Below are positions 45,167 to 54,086 of a stretch of 64,000 nucleotides of DNA, piece by piece. Source of the DNA: Arenicellales bacterium. GTDB taxonomy: Bacteria; Pseudomonadota; Gammaproteobacteria; Arenicellales; JAHEKD01. The translations under genes were made by a program, and so were the position numbers. The notes beneath the pieces were generated by a model. That model ran no database searches and was not told where the DNA came from. It saw only the letters and a list, made by a program, of their open reading frames with translations. Where the stretch lies: assembly GCA_028284225.1 (NCBI GenBank), contig JANQSD010000021.1, forward strand, positions 1-64,000. The letters are read 5' to 3'. Every line of letters starts with the position of its first letter. The first letter of the stretch is position 1.

Positions 45167-46090
45167 TCAGTGAAATAATTTCCCGATGAATTGTTTAAAG
45201 CCTCCTTTTCTAGCATTGTCTTGTATTTGTTGGTTTGGGTTAGTATCCGTATTTTTTACAGCCGCTAATTCTGCTTTGGCCTGGACCAGTTCATGCTCCA
45301 GAGCAATAAGTCTATCAATACCGATATTCAAATAATCATGCAAATCTTCCGGGCATTTGCTCAACAAATTCTTACGAATAATCATTAAGTCTTGCTCACG
45401 CCCAATCACCGCGGCCTCAGACAAGGTGTTACTGCCATGGAGTCGATAATGCATTAATTTTTCATCATGTAAATAATGCACTGCAGCTGGAAAAGCATTC
45501 AAGAGCCTGAAAATGTAATCATAATCATGTAAGTAACGTAGCGGCTCAAAGTTCCCGACTCGCTCATAGGCTTGCCGTGTCATAAATAGATTTGAGGTCG
45601 TCACCATAATGTTGGCATGCAAAAAAGCAGCGTATAAATCATCGTAGTGATAATAATATTTTCGATTGCCTTCATGCCATTGAAGCCACCAGAACTGTGG
45701 ATCTGTAATTGAATTGCTCTTGTCGTCAATGAGTACCACGTCCGAGAATAAACACTGTGCCGATGTTTCAGCATGACATTGGATCATGCGTTCAAGCCGG
45801 GTTTCAGTATAAACATCATCAGAGTTAATGACAGAGATGAATCCACCCTGGGCCAGGGCCATACCATTATTTAGTGCATTGAAGGCATCCTGGTTATCCT
45901 GATAATGATAATTAATACGCTTATCATCATAAGATTTTATGACTTGTGCGGTTCGATCCGTTGAGCCATCGTCCACGATAACCAGCTCAAAATCTTCAAA
46001 TGATTGATCAAGAACACTTTCTATCGCTTCACCCACATATTGCTCATGGTTATAGGCCGGCATAACGACAGATATTGCTGGAGTTGACAT
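45167..46090 (-). CDS. Family 2 glycosyltransferase
   Basis: A GT-A fold transferase that adds a sugar to a glycan or lipid carrier. It begins ISVVMPAYNHEQYVGEAIES, has FELVIVDDGSTDRT and the metal-binding SVINSDDVYTETRL; the C-terminal stretch (about 265-285) is a coiled coil (EHELVQAKAELAAVK). 307 residues. It lies three bases before the HAD gene, in one operon. Confidence 0.9.
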   Translation of the reverse strand: MSTPAISVVMPAYNHEQYVGEAIESVLDQSFEDFELVIVDDGSTDRTAQVIKSYDDKRINYHYQDNQDAFNALNNGMALAQGGFISVINSDDVYTETRLERMIQCHAETSAQCLFSDVVLIDDKSNSITDPQFWWLQWHEGNRKYYYHYDDLYAAFLHANIMVTTSNLFMTRQAYERVGNFEPLRYLHDYDYIFRLLNAFPAAVHYLHDEKLMHYRLHGSNTLSEAAVIGREQDLMIIRKNLLSKCPEDLHDYLNIGIDRLIALEHELVQAKAELAAVKNTDTNPNQQIQDNARKGGFKQFIGKLFH

Positions 46091-46137
46091 TGACTAGGCT
46101 GCTAAATTTTGGCGATTATAATGTATACCGCGCGGCA

Positions 46138-47634
46138 TTATATACGGGTTTTGTCTACAGTGGTTGAATTGCGCTGTAACTTTGCCCACCAGCTTAACCC
46201 TAAAGCCGTAGCCACCAATATCAATATTAAGCCATATACGATAAGGAACCCCCAGTCTTTTAACATACGTTTAATGCCCCCTTTGATCAATCCGGGCAAG
46301 CTTGATACAGCACCGGGAAAATTGGCCAGACTGGGCGATAAATCCTGGAATTCTTGCCTTTTATCCTTAGTCACGATCAATATTTCTTCAACAGAATATT
46401 CATCACCCAATTGCGGTTCAAATCTGACCCAAAAATACTTGAGCCATCGTTCCGCCGAAATAGGATCAAAAGGAATGAATAACTGTGCGGTCTCTTGATT
46501 CGGTCCTGACCACCTGCTCACGATTTTTTTTCGGTGCCCATGACGGTTGGTACTCCAGTCTATATCGATATACATTCCCGTTTTTTGTGAAGCGGGCACC
46601 CGAAGCCGTAAATAAAGACCGGCAAAATCATTTATTTTTAACTCAATCGGAGGAGAATCAAGGCGCGGTTCTATACCCGTCACCTTCACCTTGTTGTTAC
46701 CGAGTAGTTGCAAATCTTTCAAACTAAAATCCTGTAAAGCAATTCGCATGCCATTGGCAGAGATATTTTGCTTTTTATCAGCAAGGTGGGATTGATAATC
46801 AGCAGGTATAAATTGTTCATAGGACTGCATCGCTGTCTGATCCAGCAATTCAACTTTCTTTAGCTGCATTCTGCAGCCCGGGCAATCTTTTATGTCGAAC
46901 ATGATTGCTCTGAGATTTTCCCCATCGATTAAATCAATGGGTACTAGCAAGGAATTTTCCGACCGCTCAGATAATTCAAACGAATATTTCAAGCTTTCAG
47001 AAAACAAATGCAAATTGGTCGAGTAATAAAGATCGCCACGATAGGATGTGGGTGCATCCTTAATTTGATACTCAATCAATACCGCTTTAGCATTTTTTGC
47101 AGATTCAGGTAACGATTTCCAAATAAACGGTTCACCAAGCGGTAATTGCCGGTCGTCAGGTGCAGTGATTAATCTCTTTTGATTAATTTTGGATTCATAA
47201 TCCAGGGGCTGATACTGTGCAAGATCTGCTGCCTCAGCTTCGGGAATTAAAATCATTTTATTGAGCTTGACCTTACAGCCATTACATTGATCAAAATCCA
47301 GTCTGAATACCTGTAATGATTCATCGTTAATTAAATCAACAGGTATATATAATTGATTATTAGGTTTAGTGGTTAGCTCAAAATAGTGCTTGAATTTCTC
47401 GGAAAATGAATGCAGATTGGTCGAATAATAGACCTCAACCGCATATTCTTCAGGCGCTTTGGTAATTTGATAATCAATTAGGACACCCGAAGGTTGTTGC
47501 TCTGTTTGAGGCACATTCATCCACACGTACGGGTCTTTCTCACCAAGGGATAACCAATCACCATTATTAATAGTGATGTCGTTCACGCCCGCTAACTGCA
47601 ACAAGCTTAATCCTATTATCGCTGCTGAGTTCAT
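46138..47634 (-). CDS. Periplasmic beta-repeat protein with C-terminal membrane anchor
   Basis: A 498-residue protein with a weak N-terminal signal-like segment (AAIIGLSLLQLAG) and a C-terminal membrane segment (about 463-485, FLIVYGLILILVATALGL). Between lie three related beta domains, each with YYSTN or DWSTN, a PVDLI-type strand and an end motif; the first two carry CNGC and CPGC. The third lacks the Cys pair. No known family. It overlaps the upstream membrane gene by four bases, so it probably assists the GT-C protein in the periplasm. Confidence 0.6.
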   Translation of the reverse strand: MNSAAIIGLSLLQLAGVNDITINNGDWLSLGEKDPYVWMNVPQTEQQPSGVLIDYQITKAPEEYAVEVYYSTNLHSFSEKFKHYFELTTKPNNQLYIPVDLINDESLQVFRLDFDQCNGCKVKLNKMILIPEAEAADLAQYQPLDYESKINQKRLITAPDDRQLPLGEPFIWKSLPESAKNAKAVLIEYQIKDAPTSYRGDLYYSTNLHLFSESLKYSFELSERSENSLLVPIDLIDGENLRAIMFDIKDCPGCRMQLKKVELLDQTAMQSYEQFIPADYQSHLADKKQNISANGMRIALQDFSLKDLQLLGNNKVKVTGIEPRLDSPPIELKINDFAGLYLRLRVPASQKTGMYIDIDWSTNRHGHRKKIVSRWSGPNQETAQLFIPFDPISAERWLKYFWVRFEPQLGDEYSVEEILIVTKDKRQEFQDLSPSLANFPGAVSSLPGLIKGGIKRMLKDWGFLIVYGLILILVATALGLSWWAKLQRNSTTVDKTRI

Positions 47635-48953
47635 CGATCATCTCCGGTTTTAATACAGCGATACATCTGAATTGACAGAAAAACCAATACTGCGGTGAAT
47701 GCCGTTTTTAACGCATTGAGCACTTTTGTGTATTCAAATATAGCTCTGGTATCACCAACCCAGCCCATATACAGTTGCTGAAACGTTTTATACAACGCAA
47801 ATTCCATATTAAATGGTACAGCCAGAAATAATGTAAACAGGTTGACATCTGTTTTAAACAACCGGTAAACAAACCAAAATAAAAATAACAATAATATGGC
47901 AATGACCATATCCCGCAATCTGGCCACATAATTGATCAGTAATACTGGAAACAAGAGCAACCAGGCAACGTAGTGAGCACTATGACCGGTAACCATAAAA
48001 TAAACCGCAATGACCAGGCCAGAACCAAACAAATAGGTCAACTCACTACGCCTATGGGTTTGTGTCAATAAACTGAATAGCAATAAAAAATAGCCAAAGA
48101 CTAACGGGTAAAACCAGTGATAGCTCATTGCATATAGCGCATTGGCACGACTGTCCTGATAGACATTTTTGCTGCTGAATGCAGCTTGTCCACCCAGTAT
48201 CTTTGTCAGTGCCAAAGGCACGATAACTGCAACGGCCAGAATGATCAGTGCCGGTACAATTCGTTTAATATTTGTCCAAAATCGCATTTCATCATCGTAC
48301 AGCGCAATGATAAATATCGGCGCCGTAACTACATAAATTTCACGGCTATTGATGGCCAGCGCCAGACAAATTGCCGCCCAGACAGGTTTATCTTTTTTTA
48401 ATAACACTGCGGTCGCGGCAATAAACATGATTGGAATGGCTTCATAGCGACCAAAAAAATAAACGGCAAACAATGTGATTGGGTTAAATACCCATATCGC
48501 CACGGCAATGGTGGCACGTTTTTTATCATCTATAAATTGCCAGATTAACCACATTGTGACAACGTCACAAATCAAATACGGCAATTTAAATATAAATAAA
48601 TGCCGGAAAATAGACGTATCATTAACGAATATATAGAAATCCGACATATTGGAGGTCGATAACGAAATATCTTCAAGATAAAAAATCTTATCGACATTTT
48701 CTAAAAATGGGAAAAACAGCCACACGAATAAATATTCGATATAAAAAGTGACTAAACGATTTTGTTGCGGGAAATAAATATCGTTGGAAATGCTGTAAAC
48801 AACACGCCTGAATTCCGAAAACAAATCAACATGCGCGAAAAAAGGCATGATTAACAGCCTTAGTAAAACGCCAAACAATACTATAGTGACAACCGGGTTA
48901 TCAGCAACCCGATATTTGGTCATTAATGAATCATAGACTCGCGCTAACTGCAT
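47631..48953 (-). CDS. Polytopic GT-C-like membrane glycosyltransferase
   Basis: A 440-residue inner-membrane protein with about ten hydrophobic segments. GVLLRLLIMPFFAHVDLFSE near the N-terminus holds an acidic residue in the first external loop, and YFFGRYEAIPIMF with INSREIYVV resembles mannosyltransferases of the GT-C class, which use a lipid-linked sugar donor. The substrate is unknown. Its stop overlaps the start of the periplasmic repeat protein gene. Confidence 0.65.
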   Translation of the reverse strand: MQLARVYDSLMTKYRVADNPVVTIVLFGVLLRLLIMPFFAHVDLFSEFRRVVYSISNDIYFPQQNRLVTFYIEYLFVWLFFPFLENVDKIFYLEDISLSTSNMSDFYIFVNDTSIFRHLFIFKLPYLICDVVTMWLIWQFIDDKKRATIAVAIWVFNPITLFAVYFFGRYEAIPIMFIAATAVLLKKDKPVWAAICLALAINSREIYVVTAPIFIIALYDDEMRFWTNIKRIVPALIILAVAVIVPLALTKILGGQAAFSSKNVYQDSRANALYAMSYHWFYPLVFGYFLLLFSLLTQTHRRSELTYLFGSGLVIAVYFMVTGHSAHYVAWLLLFPVLLINYVARLRDMVIAILLLFLFWFVYRLFKTDVNLFTLFLAVPFNMEFALYKTFQQLYMGWVGDTRAIFEYTKVLNALKTAFTAVLVFLSIQMYRCIKTGDDR

Positions 48954-49152
48954 GATTGATTTCTTTAACTTGTTACCTATTCCAGTTCTATTGGCTGAGT
49001 TGGCATGATCTTACCACTAGTAGATATGAATCATACTTGAGTAAGCTATCATTAGTTTGTTTTAATTGATACACCATGGTTTTTTACCCTCTTCAGAAAC
49101 GAAAATACCTTACCATTTGTTTCAATATTGCGATATCCATATGGTGTGTTGA

Positions 49153-51168
49153 TTAGTGGTTGGTTTGAATTCCTACCCGGACTTCGCTCAGCGCCCAGGT
49201 TTTAGCATCCTGGGCTGCGGTAAGTTCAATTCTAATTCCACTTATCCAGGCAGGATTAAAACGGATGCTTTGTGAGAATTCACCAAAGATTGGATGATGA
49301 TTGTCAAATCTGAGCCGATCAACCTCAAATTCAACCTGATTTGAGAGTTTAATCCAGACATTATCTTTTTTCCCCCAGATTGTCACAGCCGCTGCCGGGT
49401 GTCGATCACTCAATGCATGCACCAAGTCAACTCTTTGCACATATTGTGGCTGCGGTAATTCTAATTCGATAAATTGCCCCACTGCCTGGTTCGAGGAAGG
49501 CCTTATCGGTTCCTCTGTGTCAGCGTCTGTTAAAAGAGCAAGGTCGATATTGGACAAATTGCTAGTTACGTTCAGCTGTTCAGAAGAAAGTAATTGTTCT
49601 CCTTTTGCCAGCTCATAGTTAAAGTCGAAATAAACAAAGTAGTCTCCAAAATCCATACGCTGATATTCGATTTTATAATAACGCATGTATTGTTCGAATT
49701 TATAAAATGGAAACTTTGAACCCGGTGTATCGGACAAAACAAATGCAACATTAGTCTGTTTATCTACTTCATGCTTATAGGGAACCGGCCAGCCATTAAA
49801 ACGTTCGTTATATATAGGACCGCAAGTAATTGCCTTGTTTGTCTCATAAGTAAATTTATACGCCAGCCAAAATGTCGCATAACAATAATTAATATTTTGT
49901 TCCTCCATCCAGCTTGTCATCGCGGTCAGATCAGGAATGTCAGCATGCTTTTGGATTTTTGCCGGTTGCCGCCATTCTTTGATTATGGTCAGGCTTGTAA
50001 CAATGTTTAGGGCCAGAATCAGACCTGTGCAAATCACAACCATTGATCGAAGCAAACGGAAGTTCACTGAATAAACATAGCCGATTAAAAACGGAAACGA
50101 CCACACCGCCGGCAATACGTAGCGGTGATCAGTAGCTTGAATGGTCTGGTTCATGGCCATCAACACTAAGGAAATAATAGTGGTGATGATGAACATATCT
50201 ATTGATTGCAGAGATGGCCACCTGTTGATTTTTAATGACTTAACAAACTTTGCAAGACTTAGTGAAACACAAAATATCAACAACGCAACAAAACCAAGTG
50301 CAAACGGGGAACGAAGTGGGATTCCCCAGTTAATATGCGCTGGATAATCCGGATAAAAAGGTGGATATACACCTAGTGCACCGGGCAATGCGTATTTGAT
50401 TACTAAATGATACAGACGGCCTGTCAACTGAAAATTTGTTCGATCAGAAATCGCATCGTAGGCACCTTCAATGGTGAAAATAGCGAGTAGATACGGTATC
50501 AATCCGATCACAAGCCCTATCGTTATGACGATGCTTCTGGACAGAAATAGCCTTATATCACCAACAAAGAGAATTATCGCAACAGCACCAACAACAACCG
50601 ATACAACCAGCAAATGGTTACTAATCGCTAAACCCAATAACATGCCGCTGAATAAAGTCAACATTAACATCGGCTGATTGCGCTGATTGAGTTTGACTGC
50701 AACTAAAAAAATCAACGCCGACAGCAATGCCGATGCAGTATATTGCGGTACGAAATTTCCTGACTGATGGATCAACCAATAAGCTGAGGGGATCAATAAC
50801 AACAGTAAAGCGGGCCAGCGTTCACCCTCTTTAAAGACCTGGGTCACTACAATACACAGTATCAACAGGCTGACGGCACTGAGTATGATGAGCTGAATCC
50901 TGGCCGCGAATGCACCATGTTGAAAAAAATCAACAAAGACAGACATCAAGTAAGCTTCAAGCGGAAATTGATAAGGCTGGCCGGTGAACAGTAACGGCAA
51001 ACTCTCACCATTAGAAATGGATTCAGCCAGTAGCTGCGCCAAAGAATCATCGCTCGAAGGCGGCAGATTGTTAATACTTAGATAGCTTAATACAAGGCGT
51101 AAAGCTAAGCCGATAACTACTGCTGCAATTAACAGTAATAATACAAGTCTATTGGTGTTCTTCTGCAC
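49153..51168 (-). CDS. GT-C membrane protein with C-terminal discoidin-like domain
   Basis: A 671-residue protein. Residues 1-400 have many membrane segments, with an acidic pair in the first loop (PPSSDDSLAQLLAES), a feature of ArnT/PMT-type transferases using polyprenyl-phosphate sugars. The C-terminal 130 residues (SNQAVGQFIELELPQPQYV, VTIWGKKDNVWIKL, ISGIRIELTA and WALSEVRVGI) resemble an F5/8 type C (discoidin) sugar-binding fold. This pairing suggests a transferase that also holds its glycan. It ends the glycan block beside plsY. Confidence 0.65.
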   Translation of the reverse strand: MQKNTNRLVLLLLIAAVVIGLALRLVLSYLSINNLPPSSDDSLAQLLAESISNGESLPLLFTGQPYQFPLEAYLMSVFVDFFQHGAFAARIQLIILSAVSLLILCIVVTQVFKEGERWPALLLLLIPSAYWLIHQSGNFVPQYTASALLSALIFLVAVKLNQRNQPMLMLTLFSGMLLGLAISNHLLVVSVVVGAVAIILFVGDIRLFLSRSIVITIGLVIGLIPYLLAIFTIEGAYDAISDRTNFQLTGRLYHLVIKYALPGALGVYPPFYPDYPAHINWGIPLRSPFALGFVALLIFCVSLSLAKFVKSLKINRWPSLQSIDMFIITTIISLVLMAMNQTIQATDHRYVLPAVWSFPFLIGYVYSVNFRLLRSMVVICTGLILALNIVTSLTIIKEWRQPAKIQKHADIPDLTAMTSWMEEQNINYCYATFWLAYKFTYETNKAITCGPIYNERFNGWPVPYKHEVDKQTNVAFVLSDTPGSKFPFYKFEQYMRYYKIEYQRMDFGDYFVYFDFNYELAKGEQLLSSEQLNVTSNLSNIDLALLTDADTEEPIRPSSNQAVGQFIELELPQPQYVQRVDLVHALSDRHPAAAVTIWGKKDNVWIKLSNQVEFEVDRLRFDNHHPIFGEFSQSIRFNPAWISGIRIELTAAQDAKTWALSEVRVGIQTNH

Positions 51169-51189
51169 TGAATATTATCTTGGTGGTGG

Positions 51190-51786
51190 TCAGCTTTTGG
51201 TCAATTTTATTTTACTTTCTTGCCCGGCTAACAATCGACCGATATTTTCACGGTGACGCCAGAACAACATGACCGCGATCAGCGTCATTGCAAGGATAAT
51301 AGCGTTGGGTAGCGCTAACCACCAGGCATAAAACGGGGCCAACGCTGATGCCACCAATGCCGCCAGCGAGGAATATCTGGTGACAACAGCAATGACTAAC
51401 CAGGTTAGCATTAATAAACCTGCTGTTGAAATGCTCAGACCAATGATAGCGCCTATGGCCGTAGCCACACCCTTGCCTCCTTTGAAACCAAAAAAAACCG
51501 GATATAAATGGCCTAAAAATGCAGCGAATGCTGTCAACGCAAGAACTGTTGGGCTAGTAGTCAGCGATTTAGCAATTATTACGGGCAGTAATCCTTTTAA
51601 TACATCACCTGCCAGGGTAATAATCGCTGCTTTTTTGCCCCCCAGCCGTAGCACATTAGTCGCTCCGGGGTTACCGGAGCCCTGGGTACGCGGGTCATCC
51701 AGCCCCATTAATTTGGACACAATAACAGCACTGGAAATCGACCCAAACAAGTAGGCCATCAAAGGCAATATTAGCGTTAACAACAT
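51190..51786 (-). CDS. plsY: Glycerol-3-phosphate acyltransferase PlsY
   Basis: Inner-membrane enzyme that uses acyl phosphate to acylate glycerol 3-phosphate, the first step of phospholipid synthesis. Motifs: SGNPGATNVLR and FKGGKGVATAIG, with about five membrane segments in 198 residues. Usually beside tsaD or folB; here it is divergent from folB across 55 bases. Confidence 0.95.
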   Translation of the reverse strand: MLLTLILPLMAYLFGSISSAVIVSKLMGLDDPRTQGSGNPGATNVLRLGGKKAAIITLAGDVLKGLLPVIIAKSLTTSPTVLALTAFAAFLGHLYPVFFGFKGGKGVATAIGAIIGLSISTAGLLMLTWLVIAVVTRYSSLAALVASALAPFYAWWLALPNAIILAMTLIAVMLFWRHRENIGRLLAGQESKIKLTKS

Positions 51787-51841
51787 TTGTAAATTCGCCT
51801 AAATCCGTTTATGGTTGAGGTTTAAAATTGGTTGTACAAAT

Positions 51842-52195
51842 ATGGACATTGTATATTTGCACGGCATTGAAGTCGATTGTGTCATCGGGGTTTGGGACTG
51901 GGAGCGTGAAATTACCCAACGAATCACCATTGATCTTGATATGGGTCATGATTTAGTCAAGGCCGGGAAGTCTGATCATTTAGAAGATACACTTAATTAT
52001 AAGGAAGTTTCCAATCAAGTCCGTGAATTTTGTGTTGAACGAAAAGCCAAGCTGGTTGAATCACTGGCAGCTGGGATCGCTGATATTTTGCTGTCTTCAT
52101 TTGCCTGTCAGTGGTGTAAAGTAAAGATTAACAAGACCGGTGCAGTACGCGGTGCTAAAGATGTGGGTGTTATTATTGAGCGAACTAAAGACTAG
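51842..52195 (+). CDS. folB: Dihydroneopterin aldolase FolB
   Basis: Folate pathway enzyme. MDIVYLHGIEVDCVIGVWDWE with the ITIDLDMGHDL strand and CKVKINKTGAVRGAKDVGV fit the family. The ATG at 51842 gives 117 residues; a TTG at 51815 would add nine. It is followed by folK, 42 bases on, so two folate steps are co-transcribed. Confidence 0.93.
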   Translation: MDIVYLHGIEVDCVIGVWDWEREITQRITIDLDMGHDLVKAGKSDHLEDTLNYKEVSNQVREFCVERKAKLVESLAAGIADILLSSFACQWCKVKINKTGAVRGAKDVGVIIERTKD

Positions 52196-52237
52196 GGTTA
52201 ATAGTCAAAAAAGCTAAGTTCCATCAATTATATCTCT

Positions 52238-52717
52238 ATGGCAACAGTCTGGTTCAGTATAGGCAGCAATATAAATAAAGACACTAATGTGCCGTTTGCT
52301 ATTTCCCAATTGAACAAACAATTTGGCAATCTTATTTTGTCTCCCGTCTACCAAACCAAAGCGGTCGGTTTTATCGGTAATGATTTTTACAATATGGTAG
52401 GTGGTTTTGATACTGACTTGCAAATCATTCAGTTACGCCGGTTATTCGATCAGCTTGAGCAACAAACCGGGCGCATAAAAACCGGCCGTCATTTTGAAAG
52501 CCGAACCCTGGACATTGATATATTGCTTTATGATCGGATTGAATTTGCCGATGAACGTATTTCGATTCCTCACCCCGATATACTTGACTATGATTTTATC
52601 TTATTGCCGTTAAGTGAGTTAATCCCCGATTACATTCATCCTCAAACAGGCCAATCATTGGCCCAAATCGGGTTGCAAAAGTTTAAAGATATAAAATTGA
52701 AAACGGTAGAGTTATAA
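52238..52717 (+). CDS. folK: HPPK, FolK
   Basis: 6-hydroxymethyl-7,8-dihydropterin pyrophosphokinase, the step after FolB. It begins WFSIGSNINKDTN and has GRHFESRTLDIDILLYD, and IPHPDI, the known signature. 159 residues. It converges on ntrX with a one-base gap. Confidence 0.95.
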   Translation: MATVWFSIGSNINKDTNVPFAISQLNKQFGNLILSPVYQTKAVGFIGNDFYNMVGGFDTDLQIIQLRRLFDQLEQQTGRIKTGRHFESRTLDIDILLYDRIEFADERISIPHPDILDYDFILLPLSELIPDYIHPQTGQSLAQIGLQKFKDIKLKTVEL

Positions 52718-52718
52718 C

Positions 52719-54086
52719 TTAAGTGTCATTCAGTTGCTTGGGATCGATATCGAGTGCTTTTAATTTGCGATATAAATGAGTGCGTTCCATACCGACATTA
52801 CGGGCAGTTTCAGCAATGTTACTGTTGGTTTTGTTAAGCTGATGAATAAAATATTCGCGCTCGAAAATCTCTCTGGCCTGCCTTAATTCCAGGTCCTTAA
52901 CAGCTTGCGATGTGACTATCTTCTGTTGAAGAGGCTGGCTTTCGCCCAGGGCGTTTTGAGTCTCTTCCAGGCCGATTTCATCGCTGCTATTCATGATTAG
53001 CAAACGCTGCACTACATTCCTTAATTCGCGGATATTGCCCGGCCAGCTATAATTGCGCATTAAATTCAGGGCTGCCGTCGAGAAGCGGCTATAGTTCAAA
53101 TTCTCGTTTTTTACCATCCAGTTAGTATAGAACGTAACTAATTCTGGAATATCTTCTGTGCGGTCACGTAAAGAAGGAACCTTAAGCGGCACAACGTCAA
53201 GGAAATAAAACAAAGCTTCCCGAAACCGCCTTTCGCTGACTTCCTTTTCAATATCACGACTGGTCGAAGAAATAATTCGCGCATCGATGTCCAGAAATAT
53301 ACTGCCGCCTTCACGCATGAACTGCTTTTGCTCCAGTACATTCTCCAATACCGATTGGGTGGCCAGACTCAGATCAGTTATTTCATCCAAATATAAGGTT
53401 CCGCCCTGGGCCTGCTCCAAACGGCCGATCTGGATATTCTCACCATCCTCCAGGCCAAACAACTGAACCGGCAACATCGTTTCGGACACCCCGGCAAGAT
53501 TGAATTCCACCATTGGCCCTTTTTTCCGTGAGCTGGACTGATGAATGCACCTTGCTACCACACGTTTGCCGGTCCCCGGCTCACCGCTTATTAAAACCCG
53601 ACTTTCAGTAGGTGCTATACGTTGCACCTGTTCACGCAGAAGCGTCATTGCCTGACTGCTGCCGATCAGATTTGATAAAGGTTCTATACGATCACGCAGC
53701 TCCTTATTTTCCTTAACCAAGCGGGTATTCTGAAAAGCTCTCTCAATAGTGACCAGCATTTTAGCCGTTGATAGCGGTTTTTCCAGAAAATCATAGGCCC
53801 CGTTGCGAATCGCTTCCACTGCCGTTTCTACAGTGCCGTGCCCGGAAATCATAATAATAGGTTTATCAATACCCTGACTGACCCATTCTTTGAGCAAGGT
53901 AATGCCGTCGATATCAGGCATCCAAATATCCAGCAACACCAGATCGGGGTTAAAAGCTGCCATCATTTCTCTGGCTTCGGTCGCATTGGCGCTTTGTTCA
54001 ACCGAATAATTTTCATCCATGAGAATATCGCGGATAACGTCTCGAATATCCGGTTCATCATCAACAATCAAAATCCGTTCAGTCAT
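52719..54086 (-). CDS. ntrX: NtrX-type response regulator, GAFTGA motif absent
   Basis: Receiver domain (ILIVDDEPDIRDVIR, phosphate-accepting Asp in LVLLDIWMPD, and the K of EKPLSTAKM), then an AAA+ domain with GEPGTGKRVV and GTLYLDEITDLSL, then a Fis-type HTH (NIAETARNVGMERTHLYRKL). The expected loop with GAFTGA is replaced by LFGLEDGENIQIG, so it likely cannot remodel sigma-54 polymerase and may act otherwise. 455 residues. Starts inside the ntrY end (four-base overlap). Confidence 0.88.
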   Translation of the reverse strand: MTERILIVDDEPDIRDVIRDILMDENYSVEQSANATEAREMMAAFNPDLVLLDIWMPDIDGITLLKEWVSQGIDKPIIMISGHGTVETAVEAIRNGAYDFLEKPLSTAKMLVTIERAFQNTRLVKENKELRDRIEPLSNLIGSSQAMTLLREQVQRIAPTESRVLISGEPGTGKRVVARCIHQSSSRKKGPMVEFNLAGVSETMLPVQLFGLEDGENIQIGRLEQAQGGTLYLDEITDLSLATQSVLENVLEQKQFMREGGSIFLDIDARIISSTSRDIEKEVSERRFREALFYFLDVVPLKVPSLRDRTEDIPELVTFYTNWMVKNENLNYSRFSTAALNLMRNYSWPGNIRELRNVVQRLLIMNSSDEIGLEETQNALGESQPLQQKIVTSQAVKDLELRQAREIFEREYFIHQLNKTNSNIAETARNVGMERTHLYRKLKALDIDPKQLNDT

